This document shows positions 34,172-46,046 of a stretch of DNA of 64,000 nt, piece by piece. Position numbers and translations under genes: made by a program. This stretch comes from Humulus lupulus. Its lineage: Eukaryota > Streptophyta > Magnoliopsida > Rosales > Cannabaceae. Each line of letters opens with the position of its first letter. Within the stretch, counting starts at the first letter, position 1. The notes beneath the pieces are model-generated. The model ran no database searches, had not been told where the DNA came from, and worked only from the letters and a program-made list of their open reading frames with translations. Location: the NCBI RefSeq assembly GCF_963169125.1, contig NC_084794.1, forward strand, positions 88,085,018-88,149,017, written 5' to 3'.

Positions 34172-35785
34172 CTATTGATAATATTTCTTTATGTGTATAG
34201 CGTTCCATGTTCGTGGGACTGCTTCTCCATTAGGCCGAGCTAATTTAAAGGTCCCTTCCTTCACAACCTCTATGATCTGATAGGGTCCTTCCTAGTTCGG
34301 CCCCAAAACTCTGTCCTTGGGATCCTTATCGGCTAAGAAGACTCTTCGGAGCACCAGGTCACCTAAGTTAAAGATGCGTCTCTTGACCTTTGAGTTGAAA
34401 TAACGAGTGATCTTTTGTTGATAATGCGCAAGCTGCAGCTGCGAAGCTTCACATTTTTTGTCAACTAGGTCGAGGGACGCGTTGAGCAATTTGGCGTTCT
34501 GGTCTTGGTCAAATGTCCGGACTCTATGTGAGGCTATCTTTGTTTCGACGGGAAGGACGGCCTCGCTCCCGAAAGTCAGGGAGAAAGGAGTGTGACCAGT
34601 CGAAGTTCGGTGCGAGGTCCGGTACACCCACAACACCTAGGGGAGTTGTTCAGGCCAAACTCCCTTGGCTTCATCCAACCTTGTCTTTAGGCTTGCTTTT
34701 AGTGTCTTGTTCACAGCCTCGACTTGTCCATTAGCCTGGGGGTAGGCCACGGAGGAAAAGCTTTTAATTATGCCGTGCTTTTCGCAGAATTCGGTGAAGA
34801 GGTCGCTATCGAACTGGGTTCCGTTATCCAACACGATCTTCTTTGGCAGCCCGAATCGGCATACTATATTTTTAACCACAAAGTCGAGGACCCTCTTTGA
34901 TGTAATCATAGCCAAGGGCTCCGCTTCTACCCATTTTGTGAAGTAGTCAATAGCCACCACCGCATAGCGAACTCCTCCTTTTCCCATGGGCAGGGCACCA
35001 ACTAAATCAATTCCCCAGACCGCGAACAGCCACGGGGACGAGATCATCTTCAGCTCGACTGGAGGGGCTCGGGTGACCATGGCGAACCGTTGGCACCTGT
35101 CACACTTTTGGACATAGGAGAACGAATCTTTCGACAGAGTGGGCCAATAATATCCTTGCCTTAATATCTTCAAGGCCAGGTTTTGCCCCCCAACGTGATC
35201 TCCACAAAACCCCTCATGGATTTCCTGAAGAATAATTTTCGCTTCGCCTGGCAGAACACACCGAAGGAGAGGTAAAGAAAAACCACGTCGGTACAACGTT
35301 CCGTCCACCATTGTATACCTCGGAGCTTGGTAAAGTACCCTTCTCGCGTCGTTTCGCTCTTCAGGTAACTTTCCTGTTGTGAGGTACTTGACTATGGGAG
35401 TCATCCAGTTCGGCCTGGTGTCGATCATTTTGACCTCCCTTCCAACTTCCTCTATGCTTGGCCTTTCCGAGAATTCCACCGGTACCAGGCCCAAGGTTTC
35501 GGCCTCACCGTAGGTGGCGAGCTTTGCTAGGGCATCAGCATTTGCATTCTGCTCCTGAGGTATCTGTTCAACTAGGTTGTGCTCAAATGCGGACAACTCC
35601 TTTTTAACCTTGGCCAGGTAGGCCACCATCTTAGTTCCCCATGCTTGGTATTCTCCAGACACCTGGTTGACCACGAGCTGGGAATCGCTATAGCACTGGA
35701 TGGAGCTAGCCTTCAGCTCCTGGGCCACCCTTAGCCTAGCCAATAAAGCTTTGCATTCGGCCTCATTGTTGGACGCTTCGAATCA
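34172..35785 (-). pseudogene. pol: D second RNase H and integrase
   Basis: ORF 34637-35743 carries [15 protein letters not shown] and [11 protein letters not shown] of the second RNase H, then the integrase zinc domain ([18 protein letters not shown]) and the catalytic core: [18 protein letters not shown] and [10 protein letters not shown] give a D,D(35)E set. A TAG at about 34634-34636 stops it (LPEVLW in F). The tail ORF 34292-34636 and the sequence on to 34172 encode FSLTFGSEAVLPVE, LVLRRVFLADKDPKDRVLGPN, a TAG in place of Trp, then the terminal IHIKKYYQ and stop at 34172. The dual RNase H arrangement is a Tat hallmark. Confidence 0.9.
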
Positions 35786-37600
35786 GAATTGCAACGCAGA
35801 GTGGAAACGATGTCCCTCTGGGGATATCAAAATGATTCCAGACCCGGATCCATTCTCGTTAAACGAGCCGTCCACAAAGACTTTCCACGAGGCCCATACC
35901 GGTTCTTCGGCTTGTTCCTCTTGGAATCCGGTGCATTCTGCTACAAAGTTAGCCAGAGCTTGGCTTTTGATCGCAGTTCGTGGCATGTACAGGATCTCGA
36001 ATTGGCTGAGCTCGATGGCCCACTTCAAAAGACGCCCCGATGCCTTAGGTTTCTGCAAAACCTGCCTTAAAGGTTGATCGGTTATGACGTGGATTGAATG
36101 GGACTGGAAATACGAACTGAGCTTTCTGGAGGCTATGATAAGGTAGAACGCCATCTTTTCCAACACCGGATGCCTAGACTCGGCTCCGAGAAGCCTTTTA
36201 CTAATGTAGTAGACCGGCTTATGAGATTGTTCCTCCTCACGAACCAGCACGGCGCTGGCTGCATCTTCCGTTACAGCCAGGTAAAGAAAAAGAGGCTCTC
36301 CTACTGTGGGCTTGGATAACACGGGCGGCTCAGTTAAATGTGCTTTTAGGTCAAGGAAGGCACGCTCACATTCATCAGTCCACTCGAATTTTTTATTTCC
36401 CCGGAGTAGGTTATAGAATGGAAAACACTTATCGGTTGATTTGGAAATGAACCAATTAAGGGCCGCCACCCTTCCTGTTAGACTTTGGACGTGTTTTCGC
36501 GACCGGGGTGATGGCATCTCGAGTAGTGACCTGATTTTATCGGGGTTCGCCTCTATTCCTTTGGTGTTGACTATGAAACCCAGGAATTTTCCCGACGCAA
36601 CCCCGAAGGTACACTTTTGAGGATTCAGCCTCATGCCGTACTGCCTTAAAATCTTAAAACATTCTTTCAGATCGGGGACATGGTTATCGACAATTTTCGA
36701 CTTAACCAACATGTCGTCAACATACACTTGCATGTTTCTCCCGATCTGATTAGCAAACATCCTGTTGAACAATCTCTGGTATGTAGCTCTTGCATTCTTC
36801 AGCCCGAAAGGCATGACCTTGTAACAATAAACGTTAGTTGGGGTCATGAAGCTATTGTGCTCCTGGTTCGTAGGATTCATGGCGATCTGGTTATAGCCCG
36901 AGTACGAATCCATGAAGGACATGAGCACGTGCCCCGAAGTGGCATCTACAAGTTGATCAATCCTTGGCAAGGGGAAGCAATCTTTGGGGCAGGCTTTATT
37001 CAAATCAGAAAAGTCGATACAGGTCCGTCATTTCCCATTGGGCTTCGGGACCAAAACAAGATTGGCGACCCAGGTTGGGTATTTTGCCTCGCAAATAAAG
37101 CTGCACTTTAAAAGTTGAGCTACTTCCTCTTCTAGGGCCTCAGCTCGTGCCGTGCCCAAGCGCCTTTGTTTCTGGGACTTCGCAGGCACGCTCTTGTCCA
37201 GGCTGAGGGTGTGCATGATGACGCTTGGGCTGATCCCTATCATGTCTTCGTGAGACTAAGCGAACACATCTAGATTCTCCTGTAGAAATCTCAGCAGCTC
37301 CGCCTTCCTCTTATTACACAGGTTTTTCCTGAGCTTCACCACCTTCGAGGGGTCTCTCGGGTTGATGTTCACCTCTTCGAGCTCTTCGATGGCTTGGAGC
37401 TCAGATTTATCTTCGCCTATCCTGGGGTCGATATCATCATTCAAGGTGATCCCCTCCCCACTGGCTTCTTGAGGTTTTTCTATCTCAGGAGTAGGTCCTA
37501 CTTCCTGAGATTCCTCATCCTCGCTTTGAACGGTCATCGTCTGCTGCCCGGGTCGTGATTTTCCCTTCATGGAAATGCTATAGCATTCCCTGGCAGCGAG
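35783..37600 (-). pseudogene. pol: D reverse transcriptase and first RNase H
   Basis: ORF 35783-37003 (406 residues) has RT blocks LNKACPKDCFPLPRIDQ, SFMDSYSGYNQI, MPFGLKNARATYQR and YVDDMLVKSK, then the first (gypsy-type) RNase H, whose first catalytic block reads YLAVTEDAASAVL without the usual TDAS form. It ends with the start of the second RNase H, WKVFVDGSFNENGSGSG. A TGA at 37028-37030 replaces the Trp after PNGK. The upstream ORF 37028-37243 holds VANLVLVPKPNGK. The segment 37256-37570 is the acidic linker between protease and RT. The RT catalytic Asp residues are present. Confidence 0.9.
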
Positions 37601-38276
37601 CTGATCACCTCAGACTGTACATATTCCCATAGAGGATGGGAATTTGATTGCGAGATGGCGGATAGAGGTTTCGACCTCAAATGCCATCAACGTAGGTCGG
37701 CCCAGAATAGTGTTGTAGGCGGTGGGACAATCGATAACCACGAATTCGAGGAGCTTAGACAGTTTGGGGCCCTTCTCCCAAGGTTATTACTAGCTCGATT
37801 GTTCTTATCGCTACCAACCCTTCCTCGGAAAATCCATACAACATCATGGAAGTGCCCTTCAGCTCGGTGATAGACAATCCCATTTTCTCCAGCGTAGACT
37901 GGAACAGCAGGTTCATCGAACTCCCATTATCGACTAGTATCCTCCGAACTCTTCGGTTGGCGAGTTGGGCAGTTATGACTAGAGGATTGTTATGGGGGAA
38001 CTGGACGTGACTAGCGTCCTCCTCGGTAAAAATGATTGGTTGCCTCTCTAATCACTGCTATTTGGGTAGATGCTGCTCCAGGACGAATTCCACCCCGTTA
38101 TGGGCCTTCAACTCATTGACATATCTCTTCTGAGCACCTATACTCGTGCCGGCCAAATGGGGGCCTCCGAAGAATGTGGATATCTCTCTTCCTATTACAG
38201 GAGGAGGGGTATCTTGACTTATCTGGGGCCCGGGCTGATTTACCGGTGCTTCCGGAGCTGGCTGACTAGTAGGAAC
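37600..38276 (-). pseudogene. pol: D protease region
   Basis: Retropepsin remnant. The active-site block reads RRILVDNGSSMNLLFQ at about 37905-37950, so it is DNG rather than the DTG of F; DNG forms are also seen in Tat proteases. The flap-like YGFSEEG block follows. Frames are broken at several places between 37600 and 37870. It precedes the RT linker in the same order as in F. Confidence 0.75.
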
Positions 38277-40481
38277 TCAGTTCCGCACATACTGAGCCAA
38301 AGGTCCAGCTCTGATGAGTGTCTCAATCTCATCCTTTAAATGCCTACAATCGTCAGTGTTGTGGCCAATGTCATTGTGGAATCGACAGAACTTGGAAGGG
38401 TCCATGTTAGCCTTCTGGTGTTTCAATGGCTCTGGCTTTTTCCAGGGGAGGCGAGCAGAGTTTGCTAGGAAAATGTGTTTCTTAGTATTTGTGAGTTCAG
38501 TGTAAGCCACGTAGACTGGCTTAAATTTTTCCACGGGCTTGTTCTTCTTCAGACCGTGCTGGCCACCCTCGCTGCTCCATTTTCTCTTACCTCCACCCCA
38601 TTGGTTATTCGATGTAACAGTTTGAGTCATTTTTACGACATCCATTTCCACTCCAACGGGCTGATCAGGGGTTTGATTGGTTCCCGTGACCGACACTCGT
38701 ACCTCTTCCAAGTTTATCCATCCCTGGGCCTTGTTCAGGAATTCATCCACGGTGTTGACACCTTTTCTCTGTATCTCTTTCCATAGCCTGCCTCCAACGA
38801 GGATTCCAGTCCTCAAGGCCATAAGCTTGGAACTATCGTCTGCGTCCCTGGCTCGAGCCGCGACGTTTGCGAACCTGCTCAGGTAAGCTTTCAAAGGTCC
38901 CTTGGGCTGTTGCTTCACGTTCGCCAGGGTGTTAGCTTTGACGCGGGTAGCTTGAGAAGCTCGGAACGCCCTCTTGAAGTCAGTGGAAAAATTCTTCCAT
39001 GAGCTAATGGACTGCTTTTACACTGCTTGAACCATTGCCTAGCTAGTCCAGTCAAGGTGGAAGGGACTATCAAACACCTTAGCTCGGGGCCGATGTTATG
39101 GGCCATCACCAGGGTGTTGAACATACCCAAATGATCCGATGGGTCTTCCTCTCCATCGAACTTAGACAGGTGGGGCATCCTGAAACCCGGCGGGTATGTT
39201 GTGGCTGCTATGCTGCGAAAAGCTCGAGTTCGTCCCCTGAGTCATACTCATCTTTCTCCTTTTCTGACAAGAGATTTTTCATCAGCTCCTCCATCTGAGC
39301 TAAACGCTCTAGTGTTCGGTCCTTACTCCCTTGGTGGTTCTGGGGCTGTTCAACAGCTCCAGTTCCATTGTACGCATTATGCGGGTTATTGTCCCTCCAA
39401 TCTTGAGCTTGGTTAGGTGGGACATTCCCACTGTCACGTACTTCAGAAAGACCATCCCCTCGGTGAGCATGACTTCCATTTCTAGCCGGATCCCCCCTCT
39501 GCGAGTTGAGGCGATCTCGAAGGTCGGCCCTCGAGGTGGCTTGAGGGCTTCGCACCGAACTTAAGCGATTACGCAGGTCTTCACCGGATCTGCCACTTTG
39601 GTGGCTCCTGGTCCAGTAACTCCCGTTGGAAAAGCTTGGAGCCTGCTGCTGGGGGTGAGGATCCAGGACCTCCCCGCGTGCTCGGTTACGATGGGAAGGA
39701 CCGGCGGAAGGAGGATTTCTTCTGCTGCTCCCGTGTGCCGGAATGTCCCGAACTGGATGGGGAGGAGATGGGTATCTTATCGGAGACGGGGGGTGCCTAA
39801 CTGGTGATGCAATCCTAGTCCCATTCGGGCGGATCAAATTAGCTCGCGACCGTTCTACTCTACCATCTCCAGCATCTTGCGCTCAGCGGTTAGACCGTGG
39901 CAAGAGAGGGTTGGCCGGAGCAGTCTGTCTTCGCGAGCCTTCCCCGGATCTCCTCCGCGAGCTGCCATGAGCCCTCCTGTGAGTGTTCGACGGTGGAATC
40001 GAGCTAGGAGTTGAGGTTTGGGCTGACCGGCTGAATTACTGATTGGCCCTGGCAAACTCCTCAAACCCAGTTTCCTGGTTGTGGCGTGATGTGGGCGCAG
40101 AACTTGGGGTTAAGGTTCTGACTGATAGACTGGGCCTGGACCGATTATCCCTATGGGACTTGTGAGTCCCACTTTGCCTCTTTTCGATGTTAACGTCGGT
40201 CATAAGGGGGGTAGTCAGGCCAAGACTTCTTCGATTTGCTTGCTTGCTCTGGATAGCTGACTCCTCAACTGTATGTTCTCCATCTTTATCGCCGTCAAGA
40301 AACCCGGGTTCGGATTTGGCGGTCGGGGCGCCGAATTCCCGGTGTCGTCCTGGCCCATCGGCTGCTTTCCCGATCACTACTGGATCTCGGGGTTTTGTTC
40401 ATCGGATAAGGCGGTATGGTGGGTCTCCTGCCCATCATGTTGATCCGCCTCGTTACCATGTCTCGAATGAGTAACCACCAT
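38277..40481 (-). pseudogene. gag: D gag
   Basis: A candidate start ATG at 40481 opens MVVTHSRHGN and then meets a TAG after EIQ at about 40379. The N-terminal region is basic and Arg/Ser/Pro-rich (ORF 39208-39837). The Retrotrans-gag core is visible at 38915-39178 (FDGEEDPSDHLGMF, STLTGLARQWFKQ) and continues after a frameshift in the 213-residue ORF 38277-38918 (LKAYLSRFANVAARARD, WINLEEVRVSV). The nucleocapsid knuckle FCRFHNDIGHNTDDC and the following HLKDEIETLI end the readable part. Homologous to F gag. Confidence 0.85.
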
Positions 40482-40513
40482 GATCAGGTTTTTGCGATAG
40501 CACCAATCTAAAT

Positions 40514-40531
40514 CCTCTCAATGAAGCACCA
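40514..40531 (-). other. D primer-binding site candidate
   Basis: The - strand reads TGGTGCTTCATTGAGAGG, three bases after the 5' LTR. F has TGGTGCTTTCATTGAGAG in the same position. A shared 18-base TGG-starting stretch at this place in two elements whose LTRs differ supports a primer site. I cannot name the tRNA from memory. Confidence 0.65.
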
Positions 40532-40534
40532 AAC

Positions 40535-41303
40535 TATTGACTCGGTTCTTCGTCAACAGGTAATTATACGAATAAGTGGGAAGGATTAGTGCTAATTGGT
40601 GAACCGTAATATGAGAATAACTATATTTTAGACTCGAGAAACTAATATCATGGGGAGATGATAACTCCTTTCTTTTTTAGGTGGTTCGAAGGTTAAAATC
40701 CCTCTAGTCCACCAGACGATATTATTGATATCTCTTGACTATTATTTATAGGGTGTTTCTTTACAAAGATATGCCAAACCCTTGCACTACCCAGGGTCTT
40801 GGTATTTATAGGAAGAAGATATTTGGGTTGGCAATGGGGTCATCCCGTGATCTCTTTATCCCTCATGTTATCTCTGTGACACTGATGATTAATTCCTAAA
40901 CTTTGCAGTGAAGTCTGGTCTAATCAATAGGTAAGGCGGGATAATGGGCTGCATGGCCTAAACCAGGCGTGAGATGCCTGAACACGCACGTTTATACTGC
41001 GTGTCCGAGAATTCAGGAATGGAATAGACACGTGATGTCTGATATATGCACGTTTATATTGCGTGGTTGACTTTACAAGGGTTCAGATGCCAGTTCTCTG
41101 TTGCATCACGAGCTTAGTGTGGCGCCAGCTCGTGACACTCATACTTCTGCTACACGATGCCTCCGTGTAGCAGTTCTCTCTGATCAGCTCAGGCTTGACA
41201 GAAGGAGGCTCGTAACACAGCTCCGGGTAGACGATTTACACGTGTCAGATCGAATTAGGCCCTTTTCTAGCTCGCCAATATGTGTGGATATTTAGGGCGT
41301 ACA
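40535..41303 (-). repeat. D 5' LTR (769 bp)
   Basis: Direct copy of 28836-29568 plus the 36 bases missing there. Its inner end reads TATTGACTCGG, a change from TGTTGACTCGG. G-box motif at 41238-41246. Confidence 0.92.
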
Positions 41304-41308
41304 ATAGA
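41304..41308. repeat. TSD of element D, right copy (ataga)
   Basis: Perfect copy of 28831-28835, followed by GATCTCATTT, which continues the E LTR. Confidence 0.9.
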
Positions 41309-42494
41309 GATCTCATTTAAGTAATTAATATTAGTTTACTAAAATATCATTTACAAGGAAGTAAGTGTTTTAAGGATAAAATACAATGAGGGGTAAAATC
41401 GTATTTTAGTCCCATCTCATTGTATACCGTTTATAGAGGATTGAGTGAAAATTATGGTTGTAACAATGGATAATTAATAACGTATCTACATTGCTTATAG
41501 AGCATTCTATGAATTCAAGAGTGCAATTCTGAGTCTTTAGTGGAGTCACGATGAATTAATAAGTTAGTACATTTATTTGTTAAATTTATGACAACTTATT
41601 GGAGCTTGATTTCATAGGCCCATGGTCCCCACTGTACCTTGTATAAAATCATCTAGATAGTCTCAATTAATTGATTTAATTATCAATTAGAATTATCGAA
41701 GTTGATCAGGTCAATTTTGGATAGTTTCACAGAGTTATACAATTTAGAGAAGAAAATATATTTTAGGGAAGACTTATTAATTAAGACAAATTGGTGTCTA
41801 AATTAATAAATAATTTTAAATCAATGTTCAAATTATAAATAATTAATTTGATAAAGAATTTAAATAGTTATTTAATTAATTAATCAATAGAAAATAATAC
41901 GGGCCTTGATTTTAAGTCCAACGGGCTTATAATTAAATGGGAAAATTCACGGGCCTAAAGCCCATGATAGTTTTGACCTAATGGCTGATATTATCTATTA
42001 TTTTATTGATTTTTTTAATTAAATAAATGTCCTAATTGAGCCTATAAAAGAAATGCTAAGTGAGAGTTGAAATCAAATGGTTTTAGATGATAAGAACATC
42101 TAGTTTTGATGCTCTAGGTTTTGAGACTCTCCCTACAGCATAAGTCCTTTTCTAAGCCTCTAAATTCTCTTCTCTTATTCTTCTCTTTGTATCTATCTCA
42201 TGTGTTGTGAATTGCCCACTCCAGTCTAGGCGATTCTAAGGATACTTTGGGAGACTGTGAAAACAATTGAAGATCACTTCAGTTTCTTGGTGATACCCTG
42301 CGACAGAAAGTATTCAAGGGTTAGAGAAACTGAAGGAAAGACTAATACATTCCACTGCGTATAATGTAAGTGTTCTTATCATTATCTCTGTTTAAATTCA
42401 ATAATAGAAACATGTTCTAGGTTGTCTTATATTAATTTGTTTAATATAAGATTTACATGAAAATAAACAAGATCCTGTATAAGTTTTCCCAACA
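41309..42494 (+). repeat. E 5' LTR, segment 3
   Basis: Rest of the E LTR, with TATA at 42041-42050 and the splice donor GTAAGT at 42365-42370. It ends CCAACA at 42494, before the primer site TGGCCTCAAAGC at 42497-42508. Confidence 0.9.
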
Positions 42495-43566
42495 ACTGGC
42501 CTCAAAGCCTTTGGTAATCTTTATTTTCATGAATGAACATGTATGAAATTGATTGATATGTTAGGGTATTAATTGGATGGTGCATGTTAGTGGTGCATGT
42601 TTATGTTTTCTTATGTAAATTTAGTAATAATTTGGTTGTTTTTGGCTTGTTTTGGGATTGAAAAACTACGAAGATTTTTTTTTGGACTGATGGGGATGTG
42701 TGCATGTTGGGCACACATGAAAAAGCCGCTGGGACCATGGTCGTACGGATTCGTACGACGTCAGTGCCGGACCTCGCGAGGGCACTTTTTTTGAATTTTT
42801 TTTTTAAAATTAGATATTTTGTGCAGTTAAGTTTAAATAATTTAAAATTGATATTCTGATTATTTTAGATATTTTAGTTTTTCAAAATATTTTGAATTGG
42901 TTATGTGATAATCAAGATATTTTTTTTATTTTGTTATAAATGAAATATTAAAATTAGTTATTTGAATATTTAAGATATTTTTATTGTTTAAAATATTTGT
43001 AATTGGTTATGAGATAATTCTAAATATTTTAAGTTTGGTTAAAATATATTTTTATATTTTAAAATTGGTTAAAATATTTAAAAATAAAATACCTTGTCAT
43101 TCTTAACAACTTAACAACCTAGTTTAAATTAATTATTTAAAATTGAATTTTGTTTGATAAATTCTATTTTAGTTAATTTAATATTTTTCAACATGTTTAA
43201 TTAATTATATTGAATTTTGTGTGATGAATTATATGTTAATTAATTATGGTATTTGCAAAATAGTATATTGTTGTAGTATATTTGCATAATTTAATAATAC
43301 ATGCTCCTACAGTAACATGTTAAGCTCATCAAATTAGTAACATATCAAGCATTATTATTAAGTTATTTTTTATATTTGGGCTTTAACTATAAGTATAATG
43401 ATGGCCGAATTTTCATGTTTGAAAAATGTGGGAAAACTCAAATAAAAATTTCATAAAATGTTAGGTTTTATTTGGGCCCAATTGAACATCTAAAGTTTAA
43501 ATTCCTCTCTTGTGGGTGATTCCACTTGTGAATGCCCATTTGCTTTGCATTAGATTGAGCCTAATC
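42495..43566 (+). other. E leader, first part, with GC-rich hairpins
   Basis: AT-rich leader after the primer site. At 42690-42785 a GC-richer patch holds two perfect 8-bp inverted repeats: ATGTGTGC/GCACACAT (42696-42703, 42711-42718, 7-base loop) and GTCGTACG/CGTACGAC (42740-42747, 42752-42759, loop GATT). No coding sequence is supported. The leader is interrupted by solo LTR G1 after TAATC. Confidence 0.65.
43562..43566. repeat. TSD of solo LTR G1, left copy (taatc)
   Basis: Perfect copy at 46622-46626. The matching unfilled site in B leader reads CCTAATCAATTAATAAC. Confidence 0.9.
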
Positions 43567-44327
43567 TGTAACGCCCTACTACCCAGGGACCGTTACACTA
43601 TGTATTTTAAATAGTGTTAAACTCACTAAACGAGTCATTTGGCCATAATCGTGTAACTAAACGTGATTAACAGTTTAGGGTTAAAATTTTTGGTCAAAGA
43701 TACAAACGTTTCACTAAAATGTTTACTGTATATATGGGATCCCAATATACATTTGAAAGGTTAATTACAATAAAAGAGTTACAACCTGCCGACCTAAGCG
43801 GCAAAATAGGGCTTGGCCCTAGTTCCTCTTTAAACCCTCGACCGTGGTGGTCAAGCAGCCGCATATGTACACATTGTCACCTAAGCTCTCCAACTCAAGA
43901 ATGGTCAAGCTTTCTTTTCCCTTTACCTGCACCACAAAGCACCCGCGAGCCGAGGCTCAGCAAGAAAGCTTAAACATGCTCATAAGCAATTAACAACATT
44001 TATCCAATTATAACAAGCATGCCTAGTAGTAATAACCCTACTCATGCATGCATACCAATCATATAAATAAGTACAGTATGGGACCAATTGCCTAGATAAT
44101 TGATCAATGGATCATATCGAGGCCCAATGCCCAAAATACATGATTATGGAATCATACTGGGGCTTGCAACCCTAGGATATGGGACTAATGAGTCTCCTTG
44201 GGGCCCTTTGCCCTGTCCTCTGTATAACCAGCCTTGGAACTGGCCCAGCATACCTGACACTTTAGTTATCTCCTACCCATAGGTCAGTCAAGCGTATAAT
44301 GCGCTACTGGTTAGATTAAACCATATG

Positions 44328-44960
44328 GACCAGTGCTTCGCACTATTGCCATGCTTGACTAATAAGTTAATGCCTTATGACCAACACTCAGTGTGCTATT
44401 GTTGTCCTTGACTATTTAGTCAATGCCTTATGACCAGCACTCCTCGTGCTAACGCCGTCCTTGACTAATAAGTCAATGCTAGAATATGGGACTAATAAGT
44501 CACCCCGGGTCCCTTAGCCCTATCCTCTGTATAAGCTACCTGTCGCTGACCAGCACTCCACATGCTAATGTCGTCCTTGACTAATAAGTCAATGCTTTAC
44601 GATCAGCAATCACCGTGCTAATGTCGTTCTTGACTAATAAGTAAATGATTTACGACCAACACTCACCGTGCTAATGTCGTCCTTGACTAATAAGTCAATA
44701 CTTTACGACTAGCACTCACCGTGCTAATGTGTCCTTGACTAATAAGTCAGTGCTAGGATATGGGACTAATAAGTCACCCTGGGTCCCATTGCCCTATCAT
44801 CTGTATAACTAGCTTTGGAGCTGATCCAGCGTACCTGGCGCTGAGTTTTCCCTGACCAATAAGTCGATCATGCGTATGATGTGCTCATTGTTAAGCCTAA
44901 CCATAATGACTAGCGCTCAGCGCGCTATTGTCGTCCTTGACTAATAAGTCAAGCCTTTCT
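44328..44960. repeat. 53-bp minisatellite with two inverted repeats per unit
   Basis: Eight units start at 44328, 44379, 44432, 44548, 44601, 44654, 44707 and 44908; most are 53 bp apart and two longer spacers hold a GGGACTAATAAGTC block. A typical unit has the arms AGCAC and GTGCT around a five-base loop, then TTGACTAATAAGTCAA, itself an inverted repeat. Confidence 0.85.
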
Positions 44961-46027
44961 CAATAAGATAATGCAAACAGGAATAAATCATATGTCAAAT
45001 ATCCAGATACAAAGTATTCAACATGCTTAATCAATAATCATAATCATGCACATACTCAGGCATTCATGCCCTATTCATGTTCCTGTTCAACAATTTAGAA
45101 TCACAAGCATAATAATAATCATGGACATTTATAGAGACTCAGGATCTGATCAATTCTATATTCAACATTTAGGCCATGCCATAATCACTTGTATCACATG
45201 TATCATATACTGGGTGAAGTTTTCTTGCCTTTGGTCAAAGCACATGTTACCAACAAACGACCCTCGAGCACGATCCCGTTTTCGAGCCCCTAGCGATAAC
45301 CTAGTCACAACCATAATATGGAATCCCGTCAAAATGATTAAACTCAGGCTTCTAGACCGAGTCCTAGCCTCCGGGACGTCGAATCTTACCAAACCGGGCA
45401 GTAAGATCGATCCCGAGCCCTTAGGTTTAAGTTCCCAAGACTTAAAACCCATTTTGGCCATTTCTGCCCTTTTAGGCTGCAGCCCCAAAAACCCAGGCCG
45501 CGACCTACTCAAGAACAAGGGCTAAACCCCTCTCTGTCTGCGCCTTGGGTCGCAGTCTGCCAAAAAGGGGCCGCGGCCCAAAGTTCCCCCCAAAGCAAAA
45601 AACACTCCATTTTCAAGCCTGGGTCGCGACACACAAGAAAAGGGTCGAGGCCCAGCCACGAACTCAACCATAAAACTCTGTTTTTCCCATTTTAAATCCT
45701 TCCAAAAACCTATCCAAACATACCCAAATCTCAAAAACAAAGTTCCCAATCATCTTAATTGCCCAAAACCATCAAAACCCAAGCTTCAAATCATTCAAAA
45801 ACTTCTCAAAACGTAAAATCCAAATTCAAAATTTAAGAAACTTTAGGAAATGGAAACTCAAAAATTCAAAGCTTAAATTACCTCTGATTATGCCGTTTCT
45901 CGCTAAATCCCCCGGCTAATAAGCTTCTAATCTTTCCTAGAATCGATATGACTCAATCCTTGCTTGAATCCGAGTCCTAAAACTCGAGTTTCCTTCGAAA
46001 ACGTGAACAGGCGTCAAAAAGAGAACG

Positions 46028-46046
46028 GGAGAGAGAGAGAGAGAGA
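46028..46046. repeat. GA microsatellite
   Basis: About nine GA dinucleotides in G1. Confidence 0.7.

Larger units (their letters stand above)
28836..41303 (-). mobile_element. Element D: Tat-lineage gypsy with antisense gene
   Basis: A 12,468-bp element in - orientation, inserted in the E 5' LTR. LTRs are 28836-29568 (3') and 40535-41303 (5'). Between them, on the - strand, lie primer site, gag, protease, RT, RNase H, second RNase H and integrase (to 34172), a spacer with a 122-bp tandem repeat, the antisense gene (+ strand, 30601-33274) and the polypurine tract at 29569-29580. Dual RNase H and the extra antisense gene mark the Tat lineage. Confidence 0.92.

Noticed and set aside
34513..34734. 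Short ORFs on the + strand inside D, F and E pol
   Set aside because: Antisense shadows of pol with no motifs.
44328..44960. CRISPR-like array of repeats
   Set aside because: Contiguous minisatellite units with no unique spacers, in plant retrotransposon DNA.
45046..45525. 159-residue ORF in solo LTR G1
   Set aside because: No domain, overlaps another ORF on the opposite strand, LTR DNA.
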